A stretch of 64,000 bases of DNA from positions 62,001 to 126,000 of the forward strand of contig CAWDLZ010000015.1 in assembly GCA_963803265.1 (NCBI GenBank). The letters run 5' to 3'. Below are positions 1 through 8,915 of this stretch, piece after piece. A program made the translations under genes and the position numbers. This DNA is from CAIKMD01 sp963803265 (GTDB taxonomy: Bacteria; Pseudomonadota; Alphaproteobacteria; ATCC43930; CGMCC-115725). The notes under the pieces are model-generated. The model searched no databases. It was not told the DNA's origin and saw only the letters and a list, made by a program, of their open reading frames with translations. Within the stretch, counting starts at the first letter, position 1. Each line of letters starts with the position of its first letter.

Positions 1-2
1 TG

Positions 3-38
3 CGGCGCATCACCATTCAGCGTGAAATCGAGAGCTGA
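3..38 (+). CDS. Possible 3' end of a gene entering from the left edge
   Basis: An open frame runs from the window edge and reads RRITIQREIES before a TGA at 36-38. It is only eleven codons, so it may be chance. The rest of 39-93 shows nothing recognisable. Low confidence. Confidence 0.15.
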   Translation, partial: RRITIQREIES

Positions 39-93
39 GGGGCGCGAAGGTCCGGGTCGATTACGCCGTCGCCACGCCTCGCCGCGGCCGCGA

Positions 94-1220
94 TCACTTC
101 ATGTTCTTGCGAAGGTCGGCGATGTATTTCGCGGCCTCGTTAATTTTCGGGATATTCTCCTCGCGCTGCGGCGTCATGTAGGTCGCGCCGGGAATCGGTA
201 TCGAGTCCGGTTCGGCCGTCGGCGGAACATCGCGTCGCCGCGAGCCCTGATCGAGCGCCTTGGCGAGCCCCGTTTGCACGTCTTTGGACAACAGCCAGTT
301 GACGAAAACGCGCGTCGCGTTCGGGTGCGGCCGCCGATTGAAGACGCTCAAGAACGAGCCGCCGAGCGCGTTGATATTCACTTCCGGACTGCGGCCGAAT
401 GCGCGGATGTCGGTCTTGATGCCGGCCTGCGCATAGGGCGCAATGAGCGAGCGCACGGGCGGCCCTATGCCGAACCAAGCCACATTGCGGGCCATGTTTT
501 CCACGACTTGGAACATCTGCGGTACCAGCACGGCTTGCTGGTCGACAATAAGCGTCTTCAACCCTTCCGGCCCGAGCTTGTCGTAGAGCAGGAAGGCATA
601 GCCCTGGCCCGAGCCCAGGACCGTCGGGTCGTGCCACACGGTCTTGCCCTTGTACTCGGGGTCGAGCATGACTTTGAGACCGAGGCGCGCGACCTTCTCG
701 GGCGACACGTGCAAGGCGTCGTACCACGGACCGGCGATGTAGCTCGACATCGAGAAGGCATATTTATGGGTAACGTCCGTGAAGGCGTTGTCCCAGCCGC
801 CCCACAATTCCGGGTTCTTGATCTCGGGGTTGACGAACTCGGCGAGCAGCGGATCGTAAACGCCCTCATGACCGAGGACATAGGCGGGGACGTAACCGGC
901 GAGCGCCACGTCCCAGAGGAATTTTCCCGCTTGCCGCTCGGTGCGGACCCGCGCGATATATTCCGCCGGCTCGAGCCACCGACAGCGACAGCGTGATCTT
1001 CGGATAGGCCTTGGCCCATTCGCGCAAGAGAAAATCGCGCGCCGCCTGGTTGGGCTGGGACAGCAAGATCAACTCGCCCTCCGTATCGGCGGCGGCAACT
1101 GTCTTTTGCCACTCGGCCTTCGCGTCCTGCGCCGAAGCGTCATTTCCGGCACAGGTCAGAAGCGCCAGGCAGGTCACGATAGCCGCGAGCGAAGCCGCAT
1201 TCCTTCCCTGAGTATCTCAT
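94..1220 (-). CDS. ABC transporter periplasmic substrate-binding protein, iron/polyamine type (frame broken twice)
   Basis: Extracellular solute-binding protein of the SBP_bac type used by Fe3+ and polyamine-like ABC importers. It would capture a ligand in the periplasm. The reading frame is split: the N-terminal part (secretion signal, then AEWQKTVAAADTEGEL) and the C-terminal part (YVPAYVLGHEGVYDPLLAEF to RKNMK) lie in different frames. Removing one base in the CC at 976-977 joins them as LSV-LEPAEYIARVRTERQ. A further extra base near 1199-1203 separates the signal peptide from an ATG at 1218-1220, which has a good GGAG at 1227-1230. With both removed the protein is 374 aa, normal for the family. 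No permease or ATPase is adjacent inside the window. I think the breaks are sequence errors, but a real pseudogene cannot be excluded. Ligand unknown. Confidence 0.75.
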
Positions 1221-1226
1221 CGTTTT

Positions 1227-1230
1227 CTCC
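1227..1230 (-). promoter_or_regulatory. Ribosome binding site GGAG deciding the start at 1220
   Basis: On the minus strand GGAG lies six bases before the ATG at 1220-1218. It supports this ATG rather than the in-frame GTG at 1177, which would remove half of the signal peptide. Confidence 0.55.
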
Positions 1231-1476
1231 GTTTTTCGGCCGCAACGCCGTCGCGGCGCAGGCTCGACAGCTTGATCGAAAGACGCGAACCGGGCAATCT
1301 CGTTCCTTCGGCGGCACGGTCTCGGCTTGAAGATCGGATCGGCATCCACTGCCGTTTCGACGGTCGAGACAGGAAATATTCTTGATGCCGTCGAGAGCAT
1401 TTCCTCGTCCCGAGCGTCGGTGACGGACGCAGGATGTCGATGCGGCATCGAAACGAGGGTGCGAAGGAGTGACGGG

Positions 1477-2474
1477 GTGGCAAACCTGAAGCTTACGCTG
1501 GCTTTGCTGGAACTACGATCGCACGCGGGCATTGATGGACGGGAGCGTCCGCCCCGATGGCATCGATCTCGCCTGTCAGAGCAGCCAACTCGTCGGCGAC
1601 ATCATGGAGCGGGCGCTGAAGCTGGAGTTCGATGTCTCCGAGCTGGGTTTCACCTACTATCTCCGAAGTCTCGACATGCAAGACCCGCCTTTCGTCGCGA
1701 TTCCGGTGTTTCCGAACCGTTTCTTTCGGCACGGCGCCATCTTTGTGAACGCCGCGAGCAACATCAAGACGCCGGCGGATTTGAGCGGAAAAAAGGTCGG
1801 TGAACTTCATCGCTACGGCCATGATGCGGGCATTTGGGCCAAGGGCGCCCTCAGCGACGATTACGGCGTGCCGGCCGATAGCTACACGTATTATGTCGGA
1901 GGTTCTCGACAAGCCGGCGCCGCCAAGGGATTGGGCGCCTTTTGCCGAGCCGGAAAACGTGCGAATTCGACATCTCGGCCCCGATCAAACTCTGGACAGA
2001 ATGTTGGAGGCGGGCGAGATCGACGCTTTATTCTCCGCGATGGTGCCGCCGAGCGTCCTTCGGAGATCGCCGAAGGTGAGACGCCTCTTCGAGAACTACG
2101 AAGAGGTCGAGCGCGATTATTTCCGGCGAACCGCAGTATTCCCGATCATGCATACGGTCGTCCTTCGCAAGGACGTCTATCGGCAGAATCCCTGGATCGC
2201 GCCGGCGCTGTGCAAGGCGTTTCAAGAGGCAAAGGATCGCGCGACAAAACTTTACAAATCGGCGGAAGTCTTCTTCGGCGCGCCGTTCATGATCCCCTGG
2301 CTGCATTCCCTTCAGGAGAAGAATTGGCAATTGATGGGCGACGATCCGTGGCCATACGGGATCGAGGCCAATCGAACGGCTTTGGCAACTTGCTTGCGCT
2401 ATCATCACGAGCAGGGATTGACGCAGCGCGCTTGGCAAGTCGACGAGATTTTTGCGCCGGAAACCTTGGCCTGA
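1477..2474 (+). CDS. 4,5-dihydroxyphthalate decarboxylase-like / NMT1-fold protein (frame broken twice)
   Basis: Resembles the 4,5-dihydroxyphthalate decarboxylase family, a group with a periplasmic-binding-protein fold that includes the enzyme making protocatechuate from 4,5-dihydroxyphthalate and many uncharacterised binding proteins. The start is a GTG with AAGGAG at 1464-1469. The N-terminus reads VANLKLTLACWNYDRTRALM only if one T in the TTT at 1503-1505 is dropped. A second extra T at 1902-1903 splits the frame before LDKPAPPRDWAPFAEPENV. Corrected length is 331 aa, as expected for the family, with no signal peptide. It precedes a phthalate-dioxygenase-like Rieske gene by about 150 bases, which favours an aromatic-acid role. 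Whether it is an enzyme or a binding protein cannot be settled from sequence. Confidence 0.72.
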
Positions 2475-2627
2475 CCTCGGCCCGGGCGAAACCGGACGAT
2501 CGTGGAACCGGGGGCCGCAGCCGGCCTGTCGCTTCCGGGGAACGCCGCCCTCTGCTATTCTCGACGCCGTTCCGGGGTCGATTGGGGCAATGTCGGATAG
2601 AATAGCGCGGAACCGAGGAGGAAGAGC

Positions 2628-3830
2628 ATGGCCACTCAGGAAGAGAACGATCGCCTGACGCGGGTCGGCCCGGGCACGCCGATGGGCAATCTGTTGCGGC
2701 GCTATTGGCACCCCGTCGGCACCGAGGCCGAGCTGGCGAAAGAGCCGGTGCAGCGCGTGCGCTGGTTCGGCGAGGACCTGACGCTGTTTCGCTCCGCGCG
2801 CGGCGAATACGGGCTCATCGACGAGCGCTGCCCGCACCGCTGCGTGTCGCTGGAATATGGCATCCCCGAGGACACGGGGCTGCGCTGCGCCTATCACGGC
2901 TGGCTCTTCGACGCGCAAGGGCGCTGCCTCGAGCAGCCCTTCGAGGAATTGGCGCATCCCGACTCGCGCTTCAAGGACGAGATGAAGATCAAGTCCTACC
3001 CGGTCGAGGCCCTGGGCGGGCTGGTGTGGGGCTATTTCGGCCCCGAGCCGCGGCCGCTGCTGCCGCGCTGGGACGTGCTCGTGCGCGACGATCTCGACCG
3101 CGCCGTCGACATCTACATGCTGCCGTGCAATTGGCTCCAATGCATGGACAATTCGGCCGACCCGGTGCACTTCGAGTTCCTCCATGCCCGGTTCGGGAAC
3201 TACATGGAGAAGAAATTCGGCCGGCCGCCGGCGATGAATCCGGCGCGGCACGTCAAGATCGCGTTCGATGTCTTCAAATACGGCATCTACAAGCGGCGCC
3301 TCCTCGAGGGCGAGCCCGAAACCGCCGACGACTGGACCGTCGGGCATCCGCTGCTGTTCCCGAACACCCTCGCGCAAGGCGGCGCTCATGCGCCCAATTT
3401 GCAGATTTGCGTGCCCGTCGACGACACCCACACGATGCAGCTCGTCTATCGCACGATGCAGCGCAAGCCGGGCGCGCCGCCGCGGCCGATCGCGGTGAAG
3501 CACACGAATGTCTTCGACGCCGAGGGCAAGGTCGTGATGAACACCATCCTCGCCCAGGACGCGCTCGCATGGGTCGGGCAGGGCGCGATCTCGGACCGCA
3601 CGCGCGAGCATCTTGCCACGAGCGACCGCGGCATCGTCCTCTACCACAAGCTCCTCAACGAGCAGATGGAGCGGGTGGAGCGGGGGCTCGAGCCGATGGC
3701 GCTCGTCCGCGACCGCGCCGAGAACGAGCCGATGATCGATCTGGCGCGCGAGCGGCGGCCGCTCGACCCCTTCGGCTCGCGCTACGACAATGCCTTCGAC
3801 AAGACCCAGGAGCTCGCGGACATCCGCTGA
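2628..3830 (+). CDS. Rieske non-heme iron aromatic ring-hydroxylating oxygenase, large subunit (phthalate 4,5-dioxygenase-like)
   Basis: Oxygenase component expected to add oxygen to an aromatic acid using electrons from a separate reductase. The 400-aa protein has the Rieske [2Fe-2S] ligands Cys68, His70, Cys87 and His90 (CPHRC ... CAYHGW). A catalytic-domain iron-site signature follows at about residues 175-190 (NSADPVHFEFLHA, two His four residues apart). Length and layout match the phthalate 4,5-dioxygenase / LigX-type group, in which the oxygenase is a single subunit type. A GAGGAAGAGC Shine-Dalgarno stretch precedes the ATG. It lies downstream of the dihydroxyphthalate decarboxylase-like gene, so a phthalate-like substrate is a reasonable guess. 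No reductase gene is visible in the window. Confidence 0.85.
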   Translation: MATQEENDRLTRVGPGTPMGNLLRRYWHPVGTEAELAKEPVQRVRWFGEDLTLFRSARGEYGLIDERCPHRCVSLEYGIPEDTGLRCAYHGWLFDAQGRCLEQPFEELAHPDSRFKDEMKIKSYPVEALGGLVWGYFGPEPRPLLPRWDVLVRDDLDRAVDIYMLPCNWLQCMDNSADPVHFEFLHARFGNYMEKKFGRPPAMNPARHVKIAFDVFKYGIYKRRLLEGEPETADDWTVGHPLLFPNTLAQGGAHAPNLQICVPVDDTHTMQLVYRTMQRKPGAPPRPIAVKHTNVFDAEGKVVMNTILAQDALAWVGQGAISDRTREHLATSDRGIVLYHKLLNEQMERVERGLEPMALVRDRAENEPMIDLARERRPLDPFGSRYDNAFDKTQELADIR

Positions 3831-3871
3831 GCCGCTCGAGCGAGACCTCGCGCGAGGAAGGATTCCGCCGC

Positions 3872-4891
3872 TTATGAGCCGGCGCGGATGTCGGCGATCT
3901 CCTTGCGGAACGCCGCCAGCACGTGCGCGCCGTCCGGCGTGTTCTTCACCCACTGGTCGATCACCGGCTTGATCCGCGCCTCCCAAATCGCGCGCTGGGC
4001 GGGGGTGAGCTCGGTGACCGTCTGGTCCTTCATCTCGTCCTCGACCTTGTCGATGTTGGTGTGCTCGGTGTCGTCGATCACCTTGTTGAACCAGTTGGTG
4101 TAGTCGGTGCCGATATTGGCGTCGATGACCTGCTTCGCCTTGCCCGACAGCTTCGCGTAGGTCGCATTGTTCATGATCATGACCGCCGACGCGCCGCCCA
4201 AGGATTCGTGGAGATGGTGCTTGGCGAAGTCGGTCAGCTTGAAGTTGACGTCGGCGGGCCAGCCGATCGCCGCGCCCTGGACCGTGCCGCGCTGCAAGGC
4301 TTCGTAGACGTCGTTGATCGGCATCGTGATCGGCGTGCCGCCGAGGGCTTCCAAGGTCTGGCCCTCGATGCGGCCCTGCACGCTGACCTTGACGCCCTTC
4401 AAGTCGTCGAGCGTCTTGACCATCGGCACGGTGTGATAGGTGAGGTTGGCGAAGTCGCCGAAGGCGATCGGCTTCACCCCTTTCCATTCGTCGGAGATGA
4501 TGCCCTGGTCGTAGAGGCGCTGCAGCGCGAGCCCGGCCTCGTGCCCGTTCCGCGCCTCGAAGGGCAGGGTGGCGACGAGCGTCTTCGGGAACTGCGACGA
4601 CACCGGCCCGAGGATGCAGAAGGCGAGGTCGGCGACGCCGTCCTGCACCCGGTCGAGCGTGTTCACCATGTTGACCAGGGAATAGCCGACATAGACCTGC
4701 ACGTTGACGGCGCCGGCGCCCTCCTTGTTCACCTTCTCCGACCAGGGCTTGATCAGGTCGGTGTGGATCGAGGCGTCGGGCGGGCCGGGATCGCCGTACC
4801 GCAGCAGCACCGGCTCCTCGGCGAAGGCGCCGGCGGAAACGGCTGCGCTCGCCAGAGCCACGGCGAGGAAGGACAGGATGCTTCGGATCAT
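3872..4891 (-). CDS. TRAP transporter substrate-binding protein, DctP family
   Basis: Periplasmic solute receptor of a TRAP transporter, which imports carboxylates using the ion gradient. The 339-aa protein has a clear Sec signal peptide (residues 1-24, ending AGAFA). It then shows the DctP body with SVQGRIEGQTLEALGGTPI and the helix-rich C-terminus. A purine-rich GGGAG lies upstream of the ATG. It is convergent with the Rieske gene, 41 bases apart. No DctQ or DctM membrane subunits occur in the window, so it is an orphan receptor here. Its placement suggests an aromatic or dicarboxylic acid ligand, but that is inference. Confidence 0.88.
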   Translation of the reverse strand: MIRSILSFLAVALASAAVSAGAFAEEPVLLRYGDPGPPDASIHTDLIKPWSEKVNKEGAGAVNVQVYVGYSLVNMVNTLDRVQDGVADLAFCILGPVSSQFPKTLVATLPFEARNGHEAGLALQRLYDQGIISDEWKGVKPIAFGDFANLTYHTVPMVKTLDDLKGVKVSVQGRIEGQTLEALGGTPITMPINDVYEALQRGTVQGAAIGWPADVNFKLTDFAKHHLHESLGGASAVMIMNNATYAKLSGKAKQVIDANIGTDYTNWFNKVIDDTEHTNIDKVEDEMKDQTVTELTPAQRAIWEARIKPVIDQWVKNTPDGAHVLAAFRKEIADIRAGS

Positions 4892-5046
4892 CGGAGGTCT
4901 CCCTGAATGATTATCGCAGGGCCGCGGCCGTTGCCGGGCGCGTGCTGCGCGTTTCTGGCGTCACTCGCCTGTGGCTAGCCGCTCCGGCCGAGGCTGTCAA
5001 ACCCGAAGCGGCGGCGGGGTCATGCCGCCGGCAGCCCTTTCGCCGC

Positions 5047-6052
5047 TCATTCCGTCCCGGGCTCGGCTGGCGCGGGCGGCGAAGCGGCCTCGCGGAAATG
5101 GCGCATCAGGCGCTCGCGCAATTCCTCGCGCGCGGCCTTGGCGTCGCTGGGCTCGGCCTCGGCGATGGTTTTGGCGCCCCGCCCGTAAAGCCCGAGATGG
5201 CGGGCGAGGCCCTCGAGCGCATAGCGCTTGGAGTGGAGGCGGATCTGGGTGTCGGCGCCGTGCTCGCCGCGGCGCGACCGGATACTCGACGATGGCGGCG
5301 CGGTCGTGCGGCCCGATTTCCGCCTTGGGCTTTAGGGTCACGCCGTCCTCGTCCCACTCGGCGATGGCGCCGATATCGGAGAAGGCGATGCGCGCCATCT
5401 CGCCCAGCACGCGATCGGCCGAGACGCGCACGCGCTCGGCGCGCCTTTGGCGCTCGGCGGCAATGGCGGCGGCGACGGCGGGGCGGTGCAGCATCTTCGT
5501 CCCGGCGGATAGCGGCTTGCGCGAGGGGAGCCCCGAGCGGATGGCGGCCTGGGTGGCGTTGCCGTCGATCAGATATTCCATCGCGAAGCGCTCCTCCAGC
5601 ACGGTGAGGCCGCGCTTCTCGTAAGGCGGCCGCGCCTTGCGCTTCTGGTCGCGCGGGTGGACGCCGCGCGCGGGTACAACGCCCGCTTGGGCCAAGGCCG
5701 CGAGGACGGCGGGCTTGCGCAGGACCACCAAGCCGGCATCGCGGCCGGTGTAGCCCGCTTCGCGCGCGGCTTGGGCGGCGTTGCGCGAGAGCCGGTATTG
5801 CGCGACGAAGGCGAGCTGCCGCGGCGTCATCGGCGCGCTCGCGCGTGGCGCCCGCACCTGGCTGGGCGGATGGACGCCATGCGCGATCTCGACGCCCTCC
5901 GCGCGCAAGGCCTCGATGACGGCGGGGTTTCGTAGGAGGCGCGAGCCGTAGCGCGAGGCGTGGAGCCCCGAATAGCCGGCGCGGAGCGCCGATTGCGTGG
6001 CGTTGCGCGAGACGCGGTATTCCGCGACGAAGCGCTCTTCGAGCGGCGTCAT
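5047..6052 (-). CDS. Phage terminase small subunit-like protein with three tandem DNA-binding repeats (one frameshift)
   Basis: Related to phage terminase small subunits, which recognise viral DNA for packaging. The N-terminal half holds three copies of a roughly 55-residue helix-turn-helix module starting MTPLEERFVAEYRVSRNATQ, MTPRQLAFVAQYRLSRNAAQ and LTVLEERFAMEYLIDGNATQ. Each contains a 'sRNAtQAA..AGY..' core and a 'RxPAVxxAL' tail, and repeats one and two are joined by 'GVHP' linkers. The C-terminal part (RVSADRVLGEMARIAFSDI, then DTQIRLHSKRYALEGLARHLGLYG) matches the usual terminase C-region. An extra base in CCGG at 5278-5281 breaks the frame; corrected, the protein is 334 aa and ends at 5047. 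No large subunit, portal or capsid gene is nearby, so this is a prophage remnant or a reused module. The ATG at 6052 is preferred because sequence further upstream is a REP-like repeat. Confidence 0.7.
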
Positions 6053-6119
6053 GGTGGGCTCTTTCGGTGGGTGGAGGGCAGGGCGACGCTCGCGGCGCGC
6101 CCCGCGTATTTTAATCGTC

Positions 6120-6139
6120 GTTCCCGCGAAAGCGGGAAC
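6120..6139. repeat. REP-like palindrome, copy 1
   Basis: Perfect 8-bp inverted repeat GTTCCCGC/GCGGGAAC around a GAAA tetraloop. This is the common alphaproteobacterial intergenic palindrome that reads 'VPAFAGTT' when wrongly translated. It sits upstream of the terminase-like gene, and a related copy is at 6812-6832. It may act as a transcript-stabilising or terminating hairpin. Confidence 0.7.
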
Positions 6140-6270
6140 CCAGCGAACGATCATGCGCGAGAGGCGCAAACGAAAACGCCCGGCACGTGCGGCCGGGCGA
6201 TCTCAAGCGTGAAACATTATTACCATTGCAATCGTAGTTAGTCAAGGAAAATCGTGATAGAGTATCCGTC

Positions 6271-6501
6271 ATGACGAGCAAACTGACGGAATTGATCGTT
6301 CGCGCGGAAACCTGGCCGGAGGAGGCGCAGGAAGAGTTGGTGCGATCCGCCTTCGCCATCGAGACGCGGTATCTAGGAACCTATGAGTTGACGGACGAAG
6401 ATCGGGCCGCGCTCCAGCGCAGCCTCGACGACGTTCGCAATAATAACTTCGCCGGCGAGGATGAGGTAAAAGAGGTCTTCGCCCGCTTTCGCCACGCATG
6501 A
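6271..6501 (+). CDS. Putative antitoxin of a type II toxin-antitoxin pair
   Basis: A 76-aa acidic protein with no family I can name from sequence alone. Its role is inferred from context: its stop overlaps the start of the ParE/RelE-like toxin in an ATGA (6498-6501), the usual layout for translationally coupled antitoxin-toxin pairs. The acidic, helical C-terminal half (TDEDRAALQRSLDDVRNNNF and on) fits a toxin-neutralising tail. Such antitoxins usually repress their own promoter, here in the 6140-6270 gap, but no operator palindrome is obvious. Confidence 0.7.
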   Translation: MTSKLTELIVRAETWPEEAQEELVRSAFAIETRYLGTYELTDEDRAALQRSLDDVRNNNFAGEDEVKEVFARFRHA

Positions 6502-6776
6502 GCGTTCGCTACACCCGAACCGCGCTGCGCGAAATCGAAGAAGTTCTTGGCTACCTTGCAAGCCACAATCCCGCAGCCGCCGACGCGGCGGCGGCTCGTA
6601 TCGAGCAGGTGATTGCCTGGATAGACCAATTCCCGAGGATCGGCCACGCAATCGAGAATGATGTGCGGATGCTGCCGCTTGGCAGATATCCCTTCTTGAT
6701 TTTCTACACGGTCGAGCGCGACGGCGTGATCGTCCGCAACCTGCGCCATCACGCCAGGCTTCGACCCGGAAGCTAA
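6498..6776 (+). CDS. ParE/RelE-superfamily toxin
   Basis: A 92-aa basic protein with the ParE-type fold pattern: N-terminal RYTRTALREIEEVLGYLA, a helix pair, then FPRIGHAIENDVRMLPLGRY and the strand FLIFYTVERDGVIVRNLRH. ParE toxins inhibit DNA gyrase and RelE toxins cut mRNA; the ParE-like C-terminal strands make the former more likely. It is coupled to the upstream antitoxin by a four-base overlap. The module lies between a terminase-like gene and an IS-interrupted nuclease-like gene, so it may be part of a mobile island. Confidence 0.82.
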   Translation: MSVRYTRTALREIEEVLGYLASHNPAAADAAAARIEQVIAWIDQFPRIGHAIENDVRMLPLGRYPFLIFYTVERDGVIVRNLRHHARLRPGS

Positions 6777-6811
6777 AGCGGTATCCGAGCAAGTCGAAAC
6801 GTTCTTTCGTC

Positions 6812-6832
6812 ACCCCCCGCGAAAGCGGGGGT
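6812..6832. repeat. REP-like palindrome, copy 2
   Basis: CCCCCGC-GAAA-GCGGGGG hairpin with the same GAAA loop as the copy at 6120-6139. It lies just after the ParE-like toxin gene and could act as its terminator. Confidence 0.65.
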
Positions 6833-6916
6833 CCAGGTTGAGCCACGTCGCTTGCTCTGACGGCGCACTCGGCTAATATAATTACCGACGAAAGATTCTC
6901 GTTTCCGGCGATCGCC

Positions 6917-7286
6917 ATGCAGACAACTAATTCGCCGACAACTGGGCGCAACGAACCCTGCCCTTGCGGCAGCGGGAAAAAGTTCAAACGCTGCCATGGG
7001 TCATTCGACGCAGCACGCGCGTCCGCTGCGATCCCGCCGTTCCCGCCCGAAGCGTGGATCAGACAGACGCTCGCAGAAAAGGAAGCCGAACGCCACCAGC
7101 GCGAAAAGCAGCAGGGGCTTGGGAGGCCTATCATCTCGTTCGAAGCGAGCGGTTATAGAATAATATGTGTAGGGAACACGGTTTTTTACTCGCAGAACTG
7201 GAAAACCTTCCACGATTTTCTTCGGGACTATCCGGCGATGCTTTTTGGAACTTCGTGGATGAAAAAGCAAATGGCTAGACCCCTAG
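6917..7286 (+). pseudogene. 5' part of a SEC-C motif protein, cut by IS1380
   Basis: Begins with a SEC-C zinc-binding motif (GRNEPCPCGSGKKFKRCHG; Cys15, Cys17, Cys26, His27), followed by a charged helix and a short domain ending MKKQMARPL. The IS1380 element starts at 7287 after a CTAG. Joining base 7286 directly to 8916 keeps the frame exactly and continues into the open frame that ends at 10234. The intact ancestor was therefore one gene of about 562 aa. In the present sequence translation runs into the IS and stops at 7337-7339 after 140 aa. SEC-C motifs often sit at the end of multidomain proteins as a zinc-dependent interaction module. Confidence 0.82.
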
Positions 7287-8911
7287 CCGTTTGTATTCAC
7301 GAGCGTAGCGCGATTTTCGGCGCACCACAATTCTTTTGAAGTGTGACAAGGCTGATCCATCGCGTTCGTTACGACGCTGATCGGGATTTTATTGGGTCGA
7401 GGGCTGGAGGTTGCGGGAAGGGTTCGGCGGGGCACATCGCCCCGTGGGTCATGGTCCCGCAGCGGCGAAGCGGCCGGCGAGCAGCCGGAAGATCGCTGCG
7501 TCCGGGCAAGCTGTCGGCAGCCAGAGGCGAATTCGAGCGGCGCCCTCGACGACGCGGGCGGCGATCTTGATCAGCCGCAATCGCAGCGTCGTGAACTCGG
7601 CCGTTCTCCAAGAGGAACGCTTGGGCGCGGCAGCGCGCAGAGTGAGAAGCAGCCAATAAGCCGCCGTGTGCAGGATGAGGCGCATCTGATTGGCCCGCGG
7701 GTCACGGCACGACGTACGATCCGAGGCGAGCTGGGCCTTGTGTAGCTTGATGAAGTTCTCCGCTTGGCCGCGGCCACAGTAGACTGTCTCATAGAGATGC
7801 TTGGCGCTGCCCTTGAGCGAGGTGACGACGTAACGGACATCGAGGCCGAGCTTCGTCGCCTCGATCCGGGCGACGACACGGCGCTGTCTTTGCCAACTCT
7901 TGGCGCCGTAACGCAGCGTGCTCCAGCGGCGCAGCTTCTCGGTTCCGGTCACCGCGCGCTCGACGCACACCGCGTCGGCAACCGACCGGATCATGCCGGC
8001 GAGCACCGGGTTGCCGCCGAAGCCGAAGATGTAGCCAATCCCATTGGCTTCGCACCAATCCATCGCCTTGACTCGACCGTAGTGGCTGTCACCGCGCACC
8101 AGGATGTCAACCTTCGGCCAGTGCCGGCGAATGCGGGCAATGACATGCTTCAGGATCGTGCGCACTTCGATCCCGCCCGGCGTCTTGCCGCTGCGCAGGA
8201 TGACGGCAACGGGCTTGCCGCTCGTCCCCTCGTAGATATGGATCGGCAGGAAGCAGCGTTCGTCGTAATGCGCGTTGAACAGCGATAACTGCTGCCGGCC
8301 ATGCACCGCGTCGAAGGTGTCGTCGATGTCGAGAATAATCGAAGCCGGCGCCCGCGCGTAACTGGCACAGAACTGATCCACCAGCGCCAGCATCAGTCGC
8401 GCGATCTCGATCCGCGACGGCGCATTCTCCAACCGCGACATGGTCGGTTGCGCGCACAGCGCCTCGCCGCTTCCCGGTGCTCGGCCCACCGCCATCTTGA
8501 ATACCGGGTCGTCCCGCAGTTTGTTGCAGTCGTTGGCGTCCTCGTACCCCGCCGCGATCGCAAACATCCGAAGCCGCAGCATCTCCTCGACCGTGTGATC
8601 GATGCGATCGGAATCACGGCGATCCTTCAGGCAGGTCGCGAGGCGCGCTGCAACGCCCAGATGCCGCTCGACCCCGCGCAGCAGCAGCACGCCCGCATCC
8701 GACGACAGCATCCCGCCGTCGAAAGCTACGCTCACTTTCTTGCGGCAAATCGCTGGCAGGGAAAACGGCAGGAGGTTATCTTTGTTCATGGCGGATGTGG
8801 CGCTCCGTGATCGCGGCTTCGACTCTGTCCTGACAACAGAATCATGCTCGCAATCAGCGGCTTACGCTACATCCGCCAGCCTACAATCGCTCCCGTCGTG
8901 AATAAGGCGGG
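7287..8911 (-). mobile_element. IS1380-family insertion sequence, copy 1
   Basis: A 1,625-bp element with imperfect terminal inverted repeats: left CCGTTTGTATTCACGA, and right end read inward CCCGCCTTATTCACGA. CTAG lies on both sides (7283-7286 and 8912-8915), fitting a 4-bp target duplication. It carries one transposase gene on the minus strand. It interrupts the SEC-C/nuclease-like gene. A nearly identical inverted copy lies at 17010-18636. Confidence 0.9.
7449..8789 (-). CDS. IS1380-family transposase
   Basis: Intact 446-aa DDE transposase. It has the family's N-terminal FDGGMLSSDAGVLLLRGVE, the catalytic region ILDIDDTFDAVHG, RGDSHYGRVKAM, and the later acidic residue in the CGRGQAENFIKLHK motif. 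Length is normal for the family. Since copy 2 is frameshifted, this is the copy able to supply transposase for both elements. Confidence 0.93.
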   Translation of the reverse strand: MNKDNLLPFSLPAICRKKVSVAFDGGMLSSDAGVLLLRGVERHLGVAARLATCLKDRRDSDRIDHTVEEMLRLRMFAIAAGYEDANDCNKLRDDPVFKMAVGRAPGSGEALCAQPTMSRLENAPSRIEIARLMLALVDQFCASYARAPASIILDIDDTFDAVHGRQQLSLFNAHYDERCFLPIHIYEGTSGKPVAVILRSGKTPGGIEVRTILKHVIARIRRHWPKVDILVRGDSHYGRVKAMDWCEANGIGYIFGFGGNPVLAGMIRSVADAVCVERAVTGTEKLRRWSTLRYGAKSWQRQRRVVARIEATKLGLDVRYVVTSLKGSAKHLYETVYCGRGQAENFIKLHKAQLASDRTSCRDPRANQMRLILHTAAYWLLLTLRAAAPKRSSWRTAEFTTLRLRLIKIAARVVEGAARIRLWLPTACPDAAIFRLLAGRFAAAGP

Positions 8912-8915
8912 CTAG

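Noticed and set aside
2028..4487. Very long open frame opposite the Rieske and DctP genes
   Set aside because: Low-complexity Arg/Ala/Gly-rich reading caused by high GC on the complementary strand of real genes.
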